5,434 bases of DNA from Carnobacterium sp. UBA5792 (lineage in GTDB: Bacteria > Bacillota > Bacilli > Lactobacillales > Carnobacteriaceae), in assembly GCA_002418295.1 (NCBI GenBank), contig DIDU01000086.1, positions 288-5,721 on the forward strand, read 5' to 3'. Shown here one piece after another: positions 5,386 to 5,434 of the stretch. The position numbers were made by a program, and so were the translations under genes. Below the pieces are notes generated by a model, which saw only the letters and a list, made by a program, of their open reading frames with translations, made no database searches and had not been told where the DNA came from. How positions within the stretch are numbered: the first letter of the stretch is position 1; each line of letters begins with the position of its first letter.

Positions 5386-5434
5386 AGAATAGGAAATCAA
5401 CGTTAAACAGTGATGGCGGAGTCTTTATGCCTTC
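5386..5434. other. Right-edge stretch with no assignable gene
   Basis: Two minus-strand frames enter from the edge: one ends at a TAA at 5405-5403 after nine sense codons (RHKDSAITV), and another ends at a TAG near 5363. Neither tail is long enough to identify. The plus strand has an ATG near 5413 without an SD. I make no gene call here. Confidence 0.3.

Noticed and set aside
5363..5434. End of a minus-strand gene entering from the right edge
   Set aside because: Two frames give short tails (9 and 23 residues) with no recognisable motif. Too little is present to choose one or call a gene.
1..5434. A new defence, mobile or biosynthetic system
   Set aside because: All six genes belong to common housekeeping or widespread families, with normal promoters and terminators. 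There are no transposase, integrase, toxin-antitoxin, nuclease or repeat-array signals on either strand.

Overview
The window is AT-rich DNA with strong Shine-Dalgarno (SD) sequences, Firmicutes-type proteins, intrinsic terminators and matches to the CcpA cre consensus. It looks like a chromosomal segment of a low-GC lactic acid bacterium (Lactobacillales). I would guess an Enterococcaceae or Carnobacteriaceae relative, from protein style alone and without a database search. I see no insertion sequence, phage gene, CRISPR array, tRNA or rRNA.

Layout, left to right: (1) 1-471, minus strand: a GNAT N-acetyltransferase cut by the left edge. (2) 472-621: an intergenic stretch with a perfect 9-bp inverted repeat closing an 82-nt element that can fold internally. 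It is the most puzzling non-coding item here. (3) 622-1968, minus: glucose-6-phosphate isomerase (pgi), with all catalytic residues. (4) 2059-2090: a strong terminator that separates pgi from the gene upstream. (5) 2105-2485, minus: a small protein resembling a Nudix hydrolase but with a decayed catalytic box. (6) 2563-2940, minus: an S1-domain RNA-binding protein of the YugI/GSP13/CvfD type. (7) 2941-3163: a divergent promoter region with an extended -10 promoter to the left, a near-consensus promoter to the right and two cre-like sequences. (8) 3164-4339, plus: a MalY/PatB-type PLP-dependent C-S lyase. (9) 4347-4391: a long hairpin terminator shared by two convergent genes. (10) 4390-5250, minus: a ROK-family fructokinase with an extended -10 promoter and a good cre-like site in the -35 region. 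(11) 5324-5434: no gene I can support.

How the genes fit together: fructokinase makes fructose-6-phosphate and Pgi interconverts it with glucose-6-phosphate, so both act at the entry of glycolysis, although they are separate transcription units. The S1 protein and the Nudix-like protein run in the same direction 77 bp apart, with no strong terminator between them, and probably share transcripts. The MalY-type lyase belongs to sulfur amino acid metabolism. Four of the six genes have promoters or terminators that make them mono- or bicistronic units.

For three genes (Nudix-like, S1 and fructokinase) the longest open frame begins at a GTG or TTG codon without a usable SD. I chose the internal ATG with a well-spaced SD in each case. 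Overall this is an ordinary housekeeping region and I found no convincing new multi-gene system. The items most worth a second look are the 82-nt element after pgi, the cre-like sites, and the conserved-looking but catalytically decayed Nudix protein.
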